Origin: Pseudomonadota bacterium
GTDB lineage: Bacteria; Desulfobacterota; Desulfobulbia; Desulfobulbales; Desulfocapsaceae
Assembly (NCBI GenBank): GCA_018821785.1
Contig: JAHJLI010000064.1
Location: 1 to 48,992 of the forward strand
Length of the DNA stretch: 48,992 nt
Direction: 5' to 3'
A program made the translations under genes and the position numbers. The stretch's first letter is position 1. Each line of letters begins with the position of its first letter. This document shows positions 26,688-36,691 of this stretch, in pieces. The notes under the pieces were generated by a model. That model did no database searches. It saw nothing but the letters and a program-made list of their open reading frames with translations, and had not been told where the DNA came from.

Positions 26688-27002
26688 TTATGGTTCCGAA
26701 ATAATTTCATTCAAGACGTTGTCGACAACAACAGGGGTGTCGAGGTAAGTCAACATGGGATCAGAACCGTATTTACTGCGCACAAACGCTTTCCACTCAT
26801 CCGTATACAGACTATCTGCATATTCTCGAGACTGCCAAAGATATATACCTCCGGCTTTGATGCCGTCTGGAGCGAGAAAGTAGTATTTTCTAATCAACCC
26901 GGGCATGCCTTGATATTTTGGGGCAGTACTCAAAAAAATTTCCCGAGCCGTATGGTTCGAGATCGGTTCGGGGAGTTTAAATTCAGCAATTACGGTGATC
27001 AT
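26688..27002 (-). CDS. YdhR-like putative monooxygenase (dimeric alpha-beta barrel)
   Basis: A 104-residue protein of the ABM-barrel type. The family core is FLSTAPKYQGMPGLIRKYYFLAPDGIKAGGIYLWQSREYADSLY; GL-x-K and AGGIYLW match E. coli YdhR (GFLWKVW, AGGIYLF). These small dimers are annotated as putative monooxygenases, but a substrate is generally not known. It lies 91 bases downstream of the MazG-like gene on the same strand and may be co-transcribed. ATG 27000-27002. Confidence 0.75.
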   Translation of the reverse strand: MITVIAEFKLPEPISNHTAREIFLSTAPKYQGMPGLIRKYYFLAPDGIKAGGIYLWQSREYADSLYTDEWKAFVRSKYGSDPMLTYLDTPVVVDNVLNEIISEP

Positions 27003-27093
27003 CGATATCTCCGGGTGAATGGTGTGTAGTAAATTACCTGGTCTATGACAGACCTAATCCTTGTTTCCCCGACGCTATAATGCAAGCCTATGA

Positions 27094-27447
27094 TTAAAGA
27101 TCGGAATATTTTTTAGCTGATCCCTTTACTTTGCTGACTGGGTATTTCTCTCGATTTCTCTCAATTTTCATAAATGCTGCTTTTAAAGGGTCGACACCAA
27201 GCTTGTCTGCCAATCGGGTCAGATATATTAGAACGTCAGCAATTTCCTCCCCAACCTGTTCCAACTTTTCAGGAGGCAAGAAATTGCTTTGTTCCTCCGT
27301 CAACCACTGGAAATGCTCCAACAGTTCGGCTGTTTCAACAGATAGTGCCATCGCCAAGTTCTTTGGTGAATGAAACTGATTCCAGTCACGTTCGTCAGCA
27401 AATTCTCTGAGCTCCTTAGCGAGCAATTCAATTGATGGGTTGGCCAT
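27094..27447 (-). CDS. MazG-like nucleotide pyrophosphohydrolase
   Basis: A 117-residue all-alpha NTP pyrophosphohydrolase of the RS21-C6/MazG-like group, which hydrolyses non-canonical or excess (d)NTPs to monophosphates. The four-helix metal site is visible: SVETAELLEHFQW (E-x-x-E) and EEIADVLIYLTRLADKLGVD (E-x-x-D). The start ATG 27445-27447 (MANPSIELL) fits the family; the longer upstream frame is the antisense of the neighbouring GGDEF gene. Its start region overlaps, head to head, the beginning of the truncated GGDEF gene, so a rearrangement breakpoint lies near 27450. Confidence 0.85.
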   Translation of the reverse strand: MANPSIELLAKELREFADERDWNQFHSPKNLAMALSVETAELLEHFQWLTEEQSNFLPPEKLEQVGEEIADVLIYLTRLADKLGVDPLKAAFMKIERNREKYPVSKVKGSAKKYSDL

Positions 27448-28447
27448 TGCTATAAATTTAATAAATCGGTTTTTCGATCGTGTAGAAATTGCTTTTTGTA
27501 CTACTTGGGCTACTTCAGAACAAGGCCCATTAGTTGGTGAATTGCAGGATCGCAACCGTCAGATGACAAACGAAAAAAACAAATATCTTACAATCTTCGA
27601 AAGCTTATCCATGCCTGTTTTCATTGTTGACCCTGACGGGAAGATTGAAAACATGAACCTTGCCGCTTCCAACATCTTTAATACTAATTCAGTACCTGGA
27701 ACAAAATATTATACAGATAGCAAGGAAGTTATAATTTTCACAGAAGAATTTTCTTGGTTAGCAGAAAGTTACGATGATTTTGTTCGGAGTAAAGAACAGA
27801 AAATCCACAGTAAAATGTCTATTGATATCAAAGAACAATATTTTCACATCGCCTTCTCCCGTTCCCTCGACATATCTGGGAAATTTTCTGGAACAATTGT
27901 AATTATTGAAGACATAACTAAGCGGAAAAAAATGGAGAAAGAGTTAGAAAAACTTGCGACAACTGATTCATTAACAGGTGCAAAAAAAAGGAGGTCGTTT
28001 CTGCAGTTTTTCGAGCAAGAGTTATCTAGGAGTCAACGATATGGCCATAAACTTGCTCTTCTAATGATGGATATTGACCACTTCAAAGATATCAATGATA
28101 CATATGGACACGATACTGGCGATAAAGTTTTAAAACATCTGGTTGCTGAAGCTCATGGTATTCTTCTTGGTACCGACATGTTTAGTAGATGGGGTGGTGA
28201 AGAGTTTATAGTTCTATTGCCGGAGTCACATGATCACCAGGCATCAACGGTTGCAGAAAGATTACGAGGCAATTTATCTAAGATAGAGATCAGTACCGAT
28301 AGTGGTGCACTTATAAGATTTACTGTGAGCATTGGAATGACAGTTGTTGATAACAAAGATGACTTACTTAATGATATTGTTAAGAAAGTAGACAAGGCTC
28401 TGTATATGGCTAAGAAGCAAGGTCGCAACAGGGTTGTCATACAATAA
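27440..28447 (+). CDS. PAS-GGDEF diguanylate cyclase, probably missing its N-terminal domain
   Basis: Synthesises c-di-GMP from two GTP. Residues 45-165 are a PAS sensor (YLTIFESLSMPVFIVDPDGK), and 170-335 are a GGDEF domain with active-site RWGGEEFI and LMMDIDHFKDINDTYGHDTGD. The usual inhibitory-site RxxD is replaced by LLGTD, so product feedback is probably absent, and LTGxxNRR reads LTGAKKRR. Before the PAS, FFDRVEIAFCTTW looks like the end of a longer helical sensor domain common in delta-proteobacterial cyclases, so about 100 residues seem lost. The frame opens inside the antisense of the MazG-like start codon with no Shine-Dalgarno. The gene is visibly AT-richer than its neighbours, suggesting transfer. 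Confidence 0.72.
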   Translation: MAIAINLINRFFDRVEIAFCTTWATSEQGPLVGELQDRNRQMTNEKNKYLTIFESLSMPVFIVDPDGKIENMNLAASNIFNTNSVPGTKYYTDSKEVIIFTEEFSWLAESYDDFVRSKEQKIHSKMSIDIKEQYFHIAFSRSLDISGKFSGTIVIIEDITKRKKMEKELEKLATTDSLTGAKKRRSFLQFFEQELSRSQRYGHKLALLMMDIDHFKDINDTYGHDTGDKVLKHLVAEAHGILLGTDMFSRWGGEEFIVLLPESHDHQASTVAERLRGNLSKIEISTDSGALIRFTVSIGMTVVDNKDDLLNDIVKKVDKALYMAKKQGRNRVVIQ

Positions 28448-29557
28448 TTTTTCCTTAATGGATTGAGTAACCTTGCCAAAAGGTCAAAAATAAAAACCTG
28501 AAATATTTAGGTATCCCATGCTGGAGACTATTTTTTCCAAGGCGAATAACTGGCGCGGGTTAGATCGCGAGGTAGTTAGAATCCTGTCAGGGTTACCTTG
28601 TTTCCCCTCGGTAGTTGCCCCTGAATTTTCCCGTACAACCTCTACCATACCGGGAAGAACTGTCATGCGAGCTCCGGTCGGTGGTATTGCAGTACCTATA
28701 GAGACAGAGGCTAAAGAAATAGCCATGAGCTTTGTATAGGGTAAAGCGATAGTGATAATTTTCATACAAATTGGTCAACCATTTGTTCCAGGCTTATTCG
28801 TCTTCACTTAATTACTTGAAGAATTAACGGAAATTTCTTCCCCTCATCAAAGTAAACGATACCCAACCAGTGAAGGAAATCTCCTGGAAGTCGGGTAGCA
28901 ATGATCGGTTGTGGGAACCTGAAGAATATCTGATCTTCAATGTTGAGCGGGAAAAAAGATATCCCATGGCAATCTTCAGCCAAAACCATAGCTTACAGAT
29001 TAAGCTTCCTGAGCGTTTTGGCCTTGTGAATGCCCCAATATCACTACCGAAAAGAAGCAATTTTGCTCTTTTGCAAATTCGAAATTATCTCAGAAGAAAT
29101 GGCGGGTAATGGAGCATTTTGGATTCTTGATCTTCCTGATGCCATCATCCCTTCTTGTCCGGTATTTGAAAAGTACAGGAAGGAGGTAGCACCTGTTTTC
29201 ACTCGAAAACATAGGGGAAACTAAGGCGGTACAGTCAGTTTATGTTCCACAAAAATTGATGATAAGGTCAACCAATGGCGTAAAGACACTACTTTGCTGT
29301 GTTTCTAGCATCCTTATCGAGCATAATTTATTGAAACTCCGTGTGTTTTCCGTAGTGGGACAGTAGGCACCTTCAATTTTGGGCTTAAGCAATAATATCG
29401 ATCTTTGAAGTGGCAATCTCAACACGCCTGATTTAGTCAAACCCCGCTGATCGGATTGGAAACTATAGGTCTATGAGAAAAACGATACAACCAAGGCTTC
29501 CACATTGCACAAGGCTCATGCTTTAGATAAAGATGACAAAATGGAATTGAAATGGAA
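28448..29557. other. Gene-poor, probably decayed stretch
   Basis: About 1.1 kb with only short frames on both strands, none of which resembles a known family or has convincing start signals. It contains one copy of a 70-base repeat (29008-29078). Likely degraded DNA at the flank of a rearranged region. Confidence 0.5.
29008..29078 (+). repeat. Dispersed repeat R2, copy 1
   Basis: The run from CCTGAGCGTTTTGGCC to GCTCTTTTGCAAAT is about 85-90% identical, with one single-base indel, to 43976-44045. A weaker match extends some 50 bases upstream. It includes the small palindrome GCAATTTTGC. Origin unknown; possibly a remnant of a mobile or duplicated gene. Confidence 0.7.
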
Positions 29558-29582
29558 GGGGCTCCCCCCAAAAGGCGGCCCC
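29558..29582 (-). terminator. Possible terminator after the barrel remnant
   Basis: GGGGC (29558-29562) pairs with GCCCC (29578-29582); on the minus strand the stem is followed by TTCCATTTC. Weak T-run, 25 bases downstream of the barrel fragment stop. Confidence 0.3.
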
Positions 29583-29607
29583 ACCTTATTGTATGGCGCT
29601 CTGGAAT

Positions 29608-29733
29608 TTACCACTTAAGAAGGTCAGTCTTATACGAAAGGGTGAGGAGTACCTTATGCTCATCATAGCTATCGGAAGAAAGATCTGAATCCTGTTTAAC
29701 ATAGCCGTAGTTGAGGCCAGCTGCCAAATGGCT
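29608..29733 (-). pseudogene. C-terminal fragment of an outer-membrane beta-barrel protein
   Basis: The last ~40 codons of a minus-strand frame read HLAAGLNYGYVKQDSDLSS...YDEHKVLLTLSYKTDLLKW. This has alternating polar and hydrophobic residues and ends in an aromatic residue, the pattern of terminal strands recognised by the BAM machinery. There is no start or upstream part. The fragment continues, in a different frame, directly from the 3' end of the flavoprotein gene, so a deletion appears to have joined the two genes at about 29715. Which porin or barrel family it came from cannot be told. Confidence 0.55.
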
Positions 29734-31465
29734 GTTTCTCAAAGTGCATGTTACCATCAGGATCTTTATATATATTGATCCAGGCCTTCCAGTTTTTATC
29801 ATCGAGTCCAGGGTAATCGAGGCGGAAATGACTGCAACGACTCTCAGTGCGCATGATTGAGGCCTTGAGTTTCATTTCAGCGCTTACAATCATATTAGCG
29901 GTCTCATGGGCCAGTCTCAGTTCATGCAAATCAGCGGCTCTCAGCATCGGCATGTGGTGATCTCGGAGTTCTTCTATATATGCCAGTGCCGCTTTCAGCA
30001 GATTCTCTTTCTTGATGTAGAGGATGAAATTGGGGATCATGATACCTTGCAGGGTATGCGTGACATAGGCAGGACTGTAGCCCGCCTCTCTCTTTAAGGG
30101 TGCCAGTATTTCTGCCTGTATCACCTGGATTTTTACCTTTGAAATGTCTTTCATTTCAACATGATTGCTGTATTTGGCGGCAGCCTCAGCAGCAATCGCA
30201 CCTTGGACAGCCGAACCGGCAAGTGAAGAACCTACCTGGGTATAGATGGCACCCGCCATGTAAGAGCCCAATGCATCTCCGGCTGCATATAACCCAGGAA
30301 TAGTCGATTCACATTTATCATTAATCGGTACCAGCCCTTCTGATTTATGAATGGACATTCCTGCAGAGGAGCCGCCGACAGATATCCCACCCATCCCAGG
30401 AGGGACGCCACCTTGTTTTCGGTCTCCTTTTGCGCCTGGGGGTGGCCCAGGTGGTCTGTCTCCTTCCTTCGGAGGACCACCGCGGTTAAATTCGGCGGGT
30501 ATATAGGGTCCACCCTGGACTGTCTTATCTACCATCCCGGGAGGACTTCCGGGGCCTCCGACCATTGGCCCTCCCAGCATGTACGCCTTGTAGTTCAAAT
30601 CCACCCCGAGGTCGTGATGCACTTCAATACCTGTGGTGCCCGGCGTTCTTTCAAACATGCCGTGCCAGCCATCAAAACATGCCGCGGGATTGGTTGCTTG
30701 GCCAGGATGCCCATCATTCCACTCTTTCCCGGTAACCTTAGCGCCGATATTGTAGGCCATGATCGTCCCATCGTGGGTGAGGTCGCAGATTGGGAAACCG
30801 TTAGGTTTAAAACCTCCAGCCCCGGTGCAGAGAATTACACTCTTGGCCTTGAAAATATGGATTTTTTCTTCATCTATGCCAAAACCAGCGGCGCCTGCGA
30901 TTCGGCCATCTTCTTTGATCAGGTGGGTAATAACAATTCTCTCCAGGACGGGAATGTTCCGCTCCTTGATGGGTTTGGAAAAACATTTGTTATAGAGTGG
31001 CGATTCAAAAAAACCCCACTTTCTCAAGTCATTGACCCGGGCCAGGGAATGCTCGGCCATTTGCCTGGTATAAAAGGGATTGTTGGTGCCAAGTGCCGAA
31101 CGAGAAACGGTCGCGACAAAATCGTCGAGGCTCATTTTTTCAGTACTGGGGTCATAGGTAAAAATTCCCTTGGCAAAGGGGGTTTGACCTGAGGAGCCGA
31201 GACGACCTTTAGAGACCAGCATCACCTTCGCGCCGGCATCATGTGCTTTGACGGCTGCAAATAAATCAGCCATGCCACCACCGATTACCAAAACATCAGT
31301 TGTGTTTTCCAGGACCTTTATCTAGTCAACATCAATTTTTGCTTCATTGGTAGCCCAACCTAATGGCATTCCAAAGGAAGAAAGGACTGCCATTCCGGCG
31401 ACACCGCCGGCTAATGCGATAAAATTGCGACGCGATATATCGAAATTTTCTTCTAAAGTATTCAT
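29696..31465 (-). pseudogene. TAT-exported FAD flavoprotein (fumarate-reductase/AprA-like) with in-frame amber codon
   Basis: From ATG 31463-31465 a twin-arginine signal (ISRRNFIALAGGVAGMAV) leads into IDVD, then TAG at 31322-31324. The same frame continues IKVLENTTDVLVIGGGMADLFAA, the FAD-binding Rossmann motif. Later segments are typical of the succinate dehydrogenase/fumarate reductase/AprA flavoproteins: ILCTGAGGFKPNG, GLYAAGDALGSYMAG, and RTESRCSHFRLDYPGLDD. No start codon follows the TAG before the FAD motif is already under way, so this is one gene with a nonsense mutation. A Gly/Pro-rich insert lies at 30356-30574. The extreme C-terminus is replaced by fusion to barrel DNA. The upstream cytochrome b gene overlaps its ATG (ATGA), suggesting a quinol-linked periplasmic reductase system. 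Confidence 0.8.
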
Positions 31466-32106
31466 TTCATAATTTCCGCTGTGAGAGGTGACTTGACGAC
31501 ATACGATTTTAACAGCATGAGCACACAACTTGCCAGCATAGCGATTATATACGATGACAGGATGTGATCAGTGTGGCGGCCAAGGTTAATAGCGTGCCAG
31601 GAGGCCATGGAGATAAATGCAATGGACAGAAATCCATGTATTGTTCGCCATGTTTTATAGGTTAGGGGTAACTTATTGCGCCAAAGCGAAGTAACGACAA
31701 AAACGAGCATTAAAGACCAGGAAATAATCCCAAGGACAACACCTAGGCTATCAAAAGAAGTGATAATGATGAGAAATGCTTCCATGCTATCAACCCCGGA
31801 TTCAAAATATCGTGGTACAACAATCAGTACGGGGTGAACAAGCAGAACAGTGATAAACATATATCCTATAGCCTTATGGATTTTCAGGACAGTACTCAAT
31901 CTACAATCACTCAGCAGAGCATTGGTACTGCGGGCTATAAAAAACTGTGCGAACATCTGGCAGAAAGCAACAAGGGTCAGAATAGATATCGATTCTTTTA
32001 AATACGTTCGTCTAGGGAAATCTCCCGCTGCATAAATAAGCATCCGTACCCCAATAAATATTAAGGTTAGAGAGAGAAAACCGAATCTTCTTGTTTGTTC
32101 TTGCAT
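31462..32106 (-). CDS. Ferric-reductase-like transmembrane cytochrome b
   Basis: A 214-residue inner-membrane protein with about six hydrophobic helices. The histidine pattern is that of FRD/cytochrome b-type heme proteins: HKAIGYMFITVLLVHPVLI and RTIHGFLSIAFISMASWHAI, each with two histidines one helical span apart. It probably takes electrons from the quinol pool and hands them to the periplasmic flavoprotein encoded next. The TGA stop overlaps the flavoprotein ATG by four bases. The start is placed at ATG 32104-32106 (MQEQTRRFG); GTG 32118 is an alternative. The 5' end overlaps, head to head, the truncated GGDEF frame at 32095. Confidence 0.75.
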   Translation of the reverse strand: MQEQTRRFGFLSLTLIFIGVRMLIYAAGDFPRRTYLKESISILTLVAFCQMFAQFFIARSTNALLSDCRLSTVLKIHKAIGYMFITVLLVHPVLIVVPRYFESGVDSMEAFLIIITSFDSLGVVLGIISWSLMLVFVVTSLWRNKLPLTYKTWRTIHGFLSIAFISMASWHAINLGRHTDHILSSYIIAMLASCVLMLLKSYVVKSPLTAEIMK

Positions 32107-32568
32107 AATCATCCCCACGACACAATTACTGGAATGGATTTTTCAGGTGAGATTGTGGTACAAGCCTCAGTCGAGAGGTATAGCAGCGAGGCCTGTCTGG
32201 TCTATATCGATCTTGATAGTTTTAAGGCTATCAATGATACCTATGGACATAGTGCTGGAGACCATGTGTTACATGAATATTCTCAAAGGCTGGTGGACAG
32301 TGTGCGTGAATCAGATATTGTTGGCCGGCTTGGGGGAGACGAGTTTGGCTTGATCTTATCGCACACCAATCAGGATGCCGCAGCTGTCCTGGTAAACCGC
32401 TTGCATCAGGAGCTAAAGGATAATCCTATTTCCTGGAATGAAGTGCATCTCAATGTCAGCATGTCCTTTGGTATCGTGAAAATTGAGCCAAGCGTAGATG
32501 TGCAGGATACCATGGCCATGGCTGATAGTAAAATGTATCAGCAAAAGAGAAGTGTAAAGAAGAATTAA
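32095..32568 (+). pseudogene. GGDEF domain fragment lacking its sensor region
   Basis: The frame (about 157 codons from a poor TTG) is almost only a GGDEF domain. HDTITG corresponds to the domain's opening HDxLTG, followed by [22 protein letters not shown], the I-site RESD, and the active site GRLGGDEFGL. About ten residues after HDTITG are missing relative to the family, and no sensor domain or ribosome binding site precedes it. The frame overlaps the divergent cytochrome b start. The catalytic half looks intact, so a short active cyclase cannot be excluded, but a beheaded remnant is more likely. Confidence 0.65.
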
Positions 32569-33211
32569 AAACTGGGCAGCATCCCTGTCGTGTTCTGCTC
32601 TTCCAAAGAAAAGGGTTTTGAGTGAGGTTGGCCTCACTACCATGGGTTTGCTATCGCTGGCTTGGCGGGTAACGTTGAGTTGGGAACCCTGGGGGAGGCG
32701 CAAACGAGCTGTCCGGGTTTGTAACCGTTAACTCATCTCATTTTTTCTTGCACAACAAATCCTTTGCTTTTTGGGGGGGGATGGACGGCATTGCGTGCAT
32801 AGCCATCCGCCTCAATGGCATCAGCACGACTGGATGGTGACTTGTGCCAGTGCTCACACTGGGGCTTCGTCTTGTGCGGACAACTCACAAAAACGGATGC
32901 GAACGACACACAGGAAACAGTCAAAGCGAATGATCTCTTTTACTGGCCACAGGGCACAATTTAAAGGTCAACAAAGACGCGGAGATCGTAATGTTCAGCC
33001 CTCAGCAACAGCACAGCCATGTCATTAATCACTTGATAGATAAAATAAAAAGCTAACGTAGTCACAGTTTGGCCCAACAAATAGCAGTAGCCTGATATTT
33101 AAAGTCCATGCTGCCAATGTTAAAAGATAGACTGAGTCGGTAATTTAAGGTGCTTCCTGAGTATTTGAATGGCTATTAGCGTAATCATTTTTTACTAATT
33201 TAATTAGGATG
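32569..33211. other. Gene-poor stretch
   Basis: About 640 bases with no supported gene. Short frames on both strands match nothing recognised. A small palindrome CTAAT-TTA-ATTAG lies near 33198, just beyond the 3' end of the hybrid kinase. Confidence 0.45.
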
Positions 33212-36200
33212 TTAGTCTAGTATTTCTCTGATTTTGGCGGAAAGATCGTCTAAGGAAAACGGTTTCTGAATAAAATGGACACCCTCGTCGAGCACACCTT
33301 GATGGGCGATGACATTGGCCGAATAACCGGACATGAACAGGCATTTGAGTTTGGGACAGAAAGACAACAGGTTTCTGGCCAGATCCCTGCCGTTCATCTC
33401 GGGCATGACCACATCTGTCATAAGGAGATGGAGGTCGCTGGCATGCTCCTGGGCAAGACGGATTGCTTCTCCCGATGATGCAGCGGGCAGGACTTTGTAT
33501 CCATGAAGTTCAAGCATCGTTGTGGTCATGTTGAGGATCATCGGCTCATCTTCCACCAGCAGGATAACTTCATTGCCGAGCACCACTAAACCAGCCGCAT
33601 CTTGATTAGGTGTCGGAGCAGCGTTTCCTCCGTGTCGTGGTAGGTAAATCTTGAAAGTGGTGCCTTGCCCCGGCTCACTGTAAACATAAATAAAACCACT
33701 GTTCTGTTTAACAATGCCGTAGATCATCGCCAAGCCAAGGCCAGTGCCCTTGCCCATTTCCTTGGTGGTGAAAAATGGCTCGAACATGTGTGTCATGGTT
33801 TCCGCGTCCATACCGCAGCCGTTGTCACTGACCGCCAGCATTACATAATCGCCGGGAACAAAACCTGTGTGCAGTCTACAGTAAGCCTCGTCAAAGGCTA
33901 CGTTATCGGTCTCGATGGTAACCTTCCCAGTATCGGCAATGGCATCCCTGGCATTGACAAAGAGGTTGGCAAGAATCTGGTCGAGCTGGGATGGATCCAT
34001 GTTGACCGGCTCCAGGCTCTTGCCTGGCAACCAGGCCAGATTTATGTCCTCTCCGATGAGCCGCCGCAGCATTGTAAGCATCCCATCTACGCTTTCGTTC
34101 AGGTCTATTACCTGGGGCGCAATGGTTTGCTTCCGGGCAAAGGCCAGAAGTTGCCGGGTAATATCAGCGGAACGTTGGGCCGCCTTGCGAATCTCTTCAA
34201 AGTTAAAAAAGAGTGGATGAGCTTTGTTCAACTGCTTCTGTGCCAGCTCAGCATGCCCAAGGATAACCCCAAGCATATTGTTGAAATCATGTGCCACCCC
34301 ACCTGCGAGACGCCCAATTGACTCGATCTTTTGTGCTTGAAGCAATTGCTCTTGCAGCTGAATGTTGTTTTTTTCTGATTTTTTAAGCTCCGTGATGTCT
34401 TTGATGACTTCGACGGCTCCGGTACGCAAACCAGTTCGATCATAGAGAGGGGATGCAACGCCCCAAAGATATGCGCCCTCACCATTATTTAGAGTTTGAA
34501 TAAATGTCTCCGCATAAACCTTATCAGCTACTCGCTTGATATGGGAATATGAACTCTCCCTCTCTTTTTCTGAGATGTTGAGGAGGTCAATCAGAATGGG
34601 CCGGCGTTCTCCATAGAAGGGAACGGCATAGGCATAGTCTCCCTTTCCCAGCAAATCATCCCTTTTAACACCTGTCATCGCCTCAGCAGCCCTGTTCCAA
34701 ACAACGACGCGCTGATCAGTATCGATGATAAAGGTGGCATCCGGCAGAAAGTCAATGATGTCTTTCAAATACTGACGTTCTGCGAGAAGGTCTGCCTCCG
34801 CCTGCTTGCGCGCGGTGATGTCTGCCAATAACGCCAAAATAAAATTGACAGAACCATCTGCGTGACGCACACACCCAACTGAGAGGTTGGTGAAAATTAC
34901 CGTTCCATCCTTCCGGATGAACCGTTTCTCGAGGGAGTATTCGTCGATTTCGCCAGACAAAACCCGATTGAACTGAGTCATATCTGCAGCAATGTCCTCA
35001 GGATGGGTCAGTTCTTCCCAAGTTCGACAAAACAGTTCCTCGCGTGAAAAACCAAGCATCTGGCTCAATCTGTCGTTTACTTGCACCCAACCCTTCTCCG
35101 GCGAAGTAATTGCCGTGCCGACTACCTGGCGCTCGAAAAAGAGGCGCATTCGTTGCTCGCTTATCCGTAGATTCTCCTCGGCCTGTCTGCGCCGGTGAAT
35201 GTTTACAACCAGAAAAACAAGTACTGCCAGAAGCAATGTTGAAAAAGCGACTACGGTTACGCCAACGGCCTTGGATACCCGATAGAATGGTTCGGGACGG
35301 TTAAAGCTTATACTTTCGTCGGGAAAGATACCTTCGTCTATCAAATAATGTTTCATCATCAGGTGATCGAAGAGATACTGATTCGGGCTGTTGGTGTCAA
35401 TGGGTAGAGAAGAAACTGGTGTGCCGCCGAGAATTTGCAGCGCAATCCTTGCTGCCGCCTCTCCCTGGGCGAATCCCGTCACACATTTCCCCCCGACCAT
35501 CCCGTGATTGATCATCCACTCCGAACGGCCGAAAACCGGGATTGCAGATTTTCTAAATACAGCATCGAGCTGCCACGGCTCAATATTCCGACCGGTGCCA
35601 TCCTTCCAGAAGCTGACGAAGAATGCCACCTGGTGAGGTTCTGCCTTTTGCAGTGTAGTGGAAAGGTCTTTGTAACTCATGCGGTCTGTCAGAATCGTCT
35701 GGATGTTGGGTGCTACCGAAGAAAGTGCGGCAAGCAGCTCCCGTGTATTTATTTCCCCAGTTTCGGTGTGATCGCCGACAATATACAGTTTTGTGGCATT
35801 AGGACGGGCTTTGAAAGCGATTTTCAGGGTGTCGGAGAAATCGCCGTATTCAACAACACCGGTTACATCGGGGCGAGCGACATGCAGAGCGGGCTTGTAG
35901 TCATTGATACCACAGAATACAACAGGAATGTCCGGGAAAAGAGTCTGGGCATTTTCTGCCAGTAGCTCTAATGCGTTATTATCAACACAGATAATTACGT
36001 CGATATGTGCTTTGGCATATTTTTCAATATAAATCTTTCGTAGGGTGTCCAGATACTCTTTCGTTTTCAACCGCTTTGTGTCCATGTATTCATAAAAGAA
36101 ATTTACATTCTGGTAAGGGGTAAAAACTGATTCAATGCCCTTTTGAACATTATCTGACCATTCAGCTTGGTGATAGGAAAAGAGCACCAGAACGCGTTTT

Positions 36201-36366
36201 GGCACGTTGAGAAGCGATGTGTTCTGTGAGGGTGAAGAATCTTTTGGTCTGAAGCGAATGTGGAATGGGGTGAGCCGAAAACAGCTAAGGTCAGGATGAG
36301 CAATAGTGTCCGTGAAGCGGCATGTCTCAGAAAAAACCCACCGATGAAGGAGCAGAGAGTTTTCAT
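33212..36366 (-). pseudogene. Hybrid sensor histidine kinase, frameshifted after the signal peptide
   Basis: The domain order is signal peptide (36366 onward, LLLILTLAVFGSPHSTFA), an ABC-substrate-binding-like periplasmic sensor (RVLVLFSYHQAEWSDNVQKG...), a membrane helix at VVAFSTLLLAVLVFLVV, two PAS domains, HisKA with the H-box GVAHDFNNML, HATPase ([25 protein letters not shown]) and a C-terminal receiver with LLMTDVVMPEMNG. The signal peptide and the rest are in different frames. Adding one A to the AAAA run (36242-36245 on plus as TTTT) joins them as FASDQKDSSPSQNTS. From an internal GTG (36205) a 997-residue protein could be made, but without export of its sensor. A homopolymer sequencing error is equally possible. 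Confidence 0.8.
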
Positions 36367-36691
36367 ATAGTGCGACCTTAGATTTCGAATTGTTATTGTT
36401 TTCTCCCGAGCGGCGAATGCCGAGACATTGCTTTTGCTAGCTAACAGCTTATGGAGAATGACCTTTTATGTCAATGAAATATGCCATCTTGAAAAAGGAC
36501 GTGCTGGTTTGACAAAGAAAAGATTGAAGTGTTGAGAGGTCGTACCCTTGGATTCGCTCAACAGTTTTTATGATTAAACTCATCTTCGACAGTTGATAAA
36601 AAATAATTCTACAATTTCAAGACAATAGTACACCACAAAAAAGTGTTGGCACTACCCGGAATGTATAACCTGAACCGAAGCGACTCATATT
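36367..36691. other. Spacer upstream of the hybrid kinase
   Basis: About 325 AT-rich bases between the kinase start and the restriction-modification remnant. No gene or clear regulatory site was recognised. Confidence 0.4.

Noticed and set aside
28484..28765. A 93-codon minus-strand frame (and its plus-strand mirror at 28518-28739).
   Set aside because: No ribosome binding site, no recognised family, and mutually antisense frames in a decayed spacer.
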